This document shows positions 58,839-64,000 of a DNA stretch of 64,000 nt, in pieces. The position numbers and the translations under genes are program-made. Position 1 is the stretch's first letter; every line of letters begins with the position of its first letter. Source of the stretch: Sipunculus nudus (taxonomy: Eukaryota; Annelida; Sipuncula; Golfingiida; Sipunculidae); NCBI GenBank assembly GCA_026874595.1, contig CM049310.1, forward strand, positions 76,439,056-76,503,055, in the 5' to 3' direction. Under the pieces are notes generated by a model, which did no database searches, was not told the DNA's origin, and was given only the letters and a program-made list of their open reading frames with translations.

Positions 58839-59818
58839 AACTTAAGAAATATATGCTCACATTATGTAATATTTTCTATGTTATATATGCTCAAACTGTA
58901 TTTAATCACAGATATGAAATTTAATCGAAATTGTGTATGTAAATCACATGTCAGACATAAACAACTTCATACTATTCTGAACTTTGAGTGAAATTAATAA
59001 TTAGTTTTATTAAAATGAAAAATAGAAATACAGTGAGAGTGCGGAAATACTGCAGTATGCTGCAGTCCGGGATATGGAGTGCTATACCTATTGGAGGTCA
59101 GTCAGCATGTGAAGTTTAAACTTCCTGGGCCTTACGGTTCAGATTTGTGCCCTGTTAATGGACGGTCGATGGCGGGACAAAGAGTGGTCACTGAGAACTG
59201 AATTGGCAAATTTTCAATTGAAGGTATTTTAGGTGTCAGCCATTCTTTTAATATTATGCACATAAGTGACGAAAGCTTGACACCACAATTTTCATCCGAT
59301 CTGTGAAAAATCAAATTTCAATTCTTATTAGTAAACGTATATTTCTTACCTGAATTGCGCGTCATAGAAGTTATTACGTCACTTGATGTCAAAGAAAAGG
59401 TCACAGCAGAGGTCAAAAAGGTCAGAAATTTGACGACTCTCATACACTACACTCTCTGAAGGAATCTCTGAGCAAGAAAGGGTTAATTTTTTTTATAAAA
59501 TAATCAAAACATTTTGTGATTATGAAATATCTGTATATGAGTGAGTTCATGATATATTTCTTTAAAATTCATATATTTAAATACATATCTACTTTTATCT
59601 TCATCATTTTCTATCTTTCCGCTTGGGTGGCTGATAGTGAGTTTGATGTGTAGCCGGAGACCACTCGTCCTTTGTTTGAGACATCAGGGTACATCTTTGC
59701 TAAATCGACTTCCTGGCCGGCATTATAGCCTGTTCACTTGTAATTCCTCTTTCGTCTAGACAATCTTTATCCCGCATGTGACCTGACGGGGCTCTCCGGA
59801 AAACGAGAATTGAAAGTT
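58839..59818. other. Intergenic spacer
   Basis: No gene or repeat family recognised. AGGTCA-like half-sites occur at about 59397-59425 (AAAGGTCACAGCAGAGGTCA). Confidence 0.4.
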
Positions 59819-60478
59819 AAGCTATGTACACATTTAGTATTGAACCACCGTTATTCTGCTACGGCAACGACAACGGTGACGACAATGCGTTTTGTGTGTA
59901 CACATTAATCCGGCAAAATTTATAATCGGAGGCCATATCGCACGTATTTTGTTCATCAGGTAGCCCTCCAGGGCAAACTATACTTCTGAATATTACCCTA
60001 AATTACCCTGCCGACAAGATGAAGAAGTAAAGGATTATACTGGGTTCAATTTATTAATAAAAAACGAAGACAGAAAGGAACTTATTGGAATTTATTCCAT
60101 AAAGCTTATAAAAATTGAGAGTTATTTAGATTATATTATCGTGTGTCAAGACAGGAGTTATCTGCCTTACTTTATTTACCCTTTTAGACGATGTTTTGCC
60201 TTTGCGGGGCACCAAAGTAGCAAAGGATGCCCGTGCATGGTTGAAGTGACGTCATTATATCGGAGTGGCGCAGATCGATAATGTCCGGCAACGGCAAAAA
60301 ATCGCTCACAGGCCGATTTGAAAAATCGCCGGAAAGTCGTACCGCATTGGCGTTGCCGTGCCGTGCGCATGAGTACACTCCAATGGAAATTAATATGAAA
60401 GATTTTTTTTTTTACCGTTTCCGCATTATCGTTGCCGGATTTTGTTGCCGGAAAAACGGATGATTGTGAACACAGCTT
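59819..60478. mobile_element. Candidate MITE with imperfect inverted ends
   Basis: Left AAGCTATGTACAC against right GTGAACACAGCTT (11 of 13 inverse). Further in are CGGCAACGACAACGG and, inverted, CGGCAACGATAATGCGGAAA. Patches of the interior are richer in CG than the surroundings. No clear target duplication. Confidence 0.5.
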
Positions 60479-62220
60479 TTTTTAAAGGACTCATAATTGC
60501 TTCAATTGTACGCTCTTTAAACAGCGCTTACTAGGCCTACTACCTATATCTCAAGCGTTGTTTGTTTTTGTATGGGTTTCTGGGTCGCTACACGGGAGGG
60601 GAGCACTGTATGTTGGACCAATCAGGTGAGACCCGGTGCTGGAAGTAACATCTTCTATGATTGGCTGAAACAACAGATGCGACAAGGAATCTACATTATT
60701 ATCAGCACGTGTTCATAAGTGCTCCAGATAACCTTCGATGTTTGCCAATTAATAACAGCCAAGAATTCCACAAACGGTTGCACAGTTTTATAACATACCA
60801 TAAAACTGTCATCAAGTTGCGAAGACGGATTTAATCAGAATCAATATTATAGGCCCTACCATATAATGAGTCCGATAGCCATACAGAGAGAGTTTCTGCC
60901 ATATAAGCCACGGTATATGCCACGGATCCTTTGCATCTTCTTTGATTGCCTGTTTACTGAAAAACAACAAGACACAGGATTACACCATTTTGATACTAAT
61001 AAGTATGTGGTTCATGGTTTCAATAGCAACTAAAATTTAACTTGGATCATCATTTTTAAACATTCAATGACCTTTTACCAGAGGCATATCAACGAGTTTA
61101 ATAGAGACAGAGAAGAGCAGTCGTACACTTGCATACCTTACTGGGAGCCTCTCTGACTCGACAGAATGATGAGCCAGATTTTAATTACAGTTTATTCAAA
61201 CGGTCTCTCTTTGAAGAGTGACGCGCTGGCACTGGGAAAAGGAACACCTGCTAACACTGGTTACAAGGGCATTGGGTGGTGTGTATTTTAGGCTTATATT
61301 GTAAAAATTCTCACTGTTTGGCTATCGAACTCATATATGGCAAGGCTTATACTGAGTCCGATTAAATAGGGCTTTCATGCTGCCTGTCGGGTGTTTGTAA
61401 AATGAAATTTGATTTGCTGCTAGTTACATCTAAGCACAATGTTTTTCAGCAGACACCGACCCTCAACCTGGTGTCTTAGTTCATCAGAACCGGTCATTCC
61501 AGGCAACGGTAAAATCAGTAGTTTCATTAGAAGCGCAAAATTTCCGCTGCCTCGGGAGCGTATTTCAGTAGTATGTTAGCACTGTATCATTTCCTCTCTT
61601 AAGGTAACAGCACTGGGAAAAACACATTTAAAATTATTATAAGACCCTTAAAATATATATTACATTTAACCTGGTATAGTGTTAGTGCTGATGAACATTA
61701 TTGGCAATTTTCATTCATTTTTATATAATATTAAAAAAAAAGTGCGCTATTTTATGCATACATTCACAGCAAGCCACTTTCAAGCGGGCTAATATGAAAC
61801 TACCTGACTGAACCTTAGAATTTTTTTATTTTTTTTTGTTTTTCCTCTATCGTTCGTCTTTCTTCATAAAAAAAAAATAATTTAATTTTTTAATTGGAAA
61901 ACATTTTTTAGATATTGACATGTAGTCTGATATTAGCCAGCTAAAACGTGACTGGCTGATACTGGGTGCATAAAATAGCATACAATTTTAAAATAAAAAC
62001 AAAAAATACAATGTCAAGATACATGAACACTGACCAGGGTTAACAACATATATACTTTGCGGGTCTAATATGGGTTTAAACTAACAATTGGACTGTTTTT
62101 AGATATATGGGTTTTATCAGTGTTGCTACCTTAATATTTGATAGCTCTTGGACAGCTACAACCTTCAGATCTATAGAAGATCTATAGTGGTATTTCATAT
62201 ATTAATATATGTGTGTATGT
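60479..62220. other. Intergenic spacer
   Basis: AT-rich, no gene or repeat family recognised. Confidence 0.4.
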
Positions 62221-62225
62221 GTAGG

Positions 62226-62257
<32 letters not shown>

Positions 62258-62262
62258 TATGT
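62226..62262. repeat. (TA)n microsatellite with GTA interruptions
   Basis: Short TA runs separated by TGTATA. Confidence 0.9.
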
Positions 62263-63760
62263 ATGGGTATGTGTATATCTCCAAGTAAAATTCTTTGTAT
62301 GTATACCTTTATGGTGTTAATGACCACCAGATGATTTAAATCTGTTGACTTTCTGAATGCAAGTACTATTTTTTTTAATTTAAATTAAAAATTTGTTAAA
62401 GTAGTATAAAATGTAACATTTCTTATTTTTATTTTTATTCTATGCTATATCCATTTATGGAACTATGGGCCTTACATTTCTGTATCAATATTTCACTCAT
62501 TCATTCATTTCCTTGACACCGCCTAGATATATTATCTGTGTGGAGACTGGGACCATAACCGGCAGTTTGCGCCTCTGACAAAAGTGAGTTTATGCACAGA
62601 CGCTTGTATTGCTATTAGTGTAGATTCCGGTTAAATTTGTTACTTTTCTGGGTCATTTCCTTATATCTATTACTTATCTAACATTTTTCTTAAGTTTTTG
62701 CAATATATGGTCCATCTTAATTTACTTAATATTTGAGATGGGAAGGCAAGAAGCCCCCGTTGTATGGTCCGACATTCACGGGTATATGGGATACCTATAG
62801 AAATGCACATTCTTGAAAACTAGCTCACAATTATGGCGCTTGAATTGTTATTAGTGCAGATTTCGGTTACATTTGTCACGTTTCTTGGTTATTTCCTTAT
62901 AACTATTACTTATATCAGACATTTTCCTATCGTTTTTCACACTAAATTGTCCATCTCTTTTTTATTTACTCCTTATATTGGAAAGGCAGGCAAGAACCCC
63001 ATGGTACATATATATTTTCGGCTTTCCCGTACTATACTCGGGTTTGTCTAGATAAAAAACATGAGTATATTCATGATTTTGCTAAAATATCAACTATTCC
63101 AGCATATAATCTGAATTCCATTTTCGATCACAAATAAAAATCCCTTTTCCGTTAACAGGAAAAGTTTCTAAATCAGCTTGCCCATTACACATGACAGTCT
63201 CCGCACGTGGCATGCAGCAACAAAGCTTAACTGGTCATTGAACTGTTATTTGGACGCGCGTTAAAAAGATTTGGGACAATTTGAGGCGTTTTCACCTACT
63301 TATTTTTCTTATATTTTCCGATAACAAAATATCCTATATTTTCCTATATTTTTTTTCAGTGCACTATCCTGTCTACATATAGTAACTTAGGATTAATTGA
63401 TTTTTAGTAAACGCAGTTTTTTCTCTAGTTTATTTGCATAATTAATACAAAAGAACACATTTCCTCATCACAAAGCCTGAAGTTACGTGCTAAAATAGCA
63501 AACAGTTAGAGCAATGCAAGATCGATCGTCTGATCGTTTGCATCAACCCGACCGATCTTCGATTATAATCGAACACCAGCCTATTACTACAGTTTAGTAT
63601 GAAAAATTGAATATGATGAATGATTAGAATGAACCTTGTACGTGTGGCTAACAAAATAAAACATGAGTGTGCATGGAAAACTGCAATATATTACAAATAT
63701 ATCCATTAATTCTCATGAAATCAGTGGAGTCAATTTTTCTTCTAGGAGGAGGGGGGACTT
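62263..63760. other. Intergenic spacer with a diverged local duplication
   Basis: Stretches 62608-62760 and 62840-63000 resemble each other (GTATTGCTATTAGTGTAGAT versus TTGTTATTAGTGCAGAT, then TTCCTTATA and a TTTTGCAATATATGGTCCATCT-like stretch). No gene. Confidence 0.45.
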
Positions 63761-63763
63761 GCA

Positions 63764-63798
63764 GACACACACACACATGTATATATATATATATATAC
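63764..63798. repeat. (CA)n and (TA)n compound microsatellite
   Basis: ACACACACACAC followed by TATATATA. The rest, to 64000, is AT-rich spacer. Confidence 0.9.
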
Positions 63799-64000
63799 CT
63801 TTTTAGCGTCTGTATGATACATTTCAAATATATTATGATTAATTATCAGGTTTGAGAAAATAAGGTAATAATCATGTTTCCAGTATAAGTTACTTCCTTA
63901 CTGGTTTTGATATAATATTCCAAAGTAAACTCATAAATGGAACTAAAGTCTCTAACTAGTTATTAATATATTTCACTTGCAATATAAAATATTATTCTCT

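Overview
This is animal nuclear DNA: an AT-rich, intron-containing, repeat-dense stretch with one convincing protein-coding gene and no prokaryotic features. The gene is a nuclear receptor of subfamily NR6 (HR4/GCNF type). That gene, together with the repeat style (Helentron-like elements with internal tandem arrays, tRNA-derived SINEs, many (TA)n and poly-C/G runs), suggests a lophotrochozoan, most likely a mollusc. The species assignment is inference.

The receptor is on the + strand. Five coding exons (16455-17380, 18353-18501, 25203-25264, 26315-27158, 31019-31227) join without frame error into 2190 nt (729 residues plus stop). They give a long N-terminal region, a complete two-finger DNA-binding domain, an HR4-type C-terminal extension, a hinge and a ligand-binding domain. 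Every junction has GT and AG borders and the phases agree. A candidate untranslated first exon with an upstream ORF lies at about 14400-14527.

Layout: 1-16 kb is intergenic and repeat-rich (a MITE, a ~155-bp tandem array carrying ERE-like palindromes, a LINE relic, a Helentron-like copy). 16.4-31.2 kb is the receptor gene; introns 3 and 5 each hold a Helentron-like element in sense orientation. 31-37 kb is downstream sequence with few repeats. 37-49 kb is a mosaic of tandem arrays, inverted-repeat elements and a probable solo LTR. 49-64 kb holds a minisatellite, a SINE with an exact 17-bp target duplication, a broken Gypsy pol relic between direct repeats, and AT-rich spacer.

The most striking observation is that the Helentron-like element in intron 5 carries an array (about 28.1-30.1 kb) of 287-288-bp units, each a dimer of ~144-bp halves, with repeated AGGTCA half-sites arranged as DR1 plus DR0. 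DR0 (AGGTCAAGGTCA) is the class of site known to be bound by GCNF/NR6A1, so the gene carries in its own intron many copies of the site its product would be expected to bind. Two other arrays in the window, with monomers of about 142 and 155 bp, also carry AGGTCA-type motifs, and coding exon 5 contains four AGGTCA half-sites. Whether any of these are bound cannot be judged from sequence.
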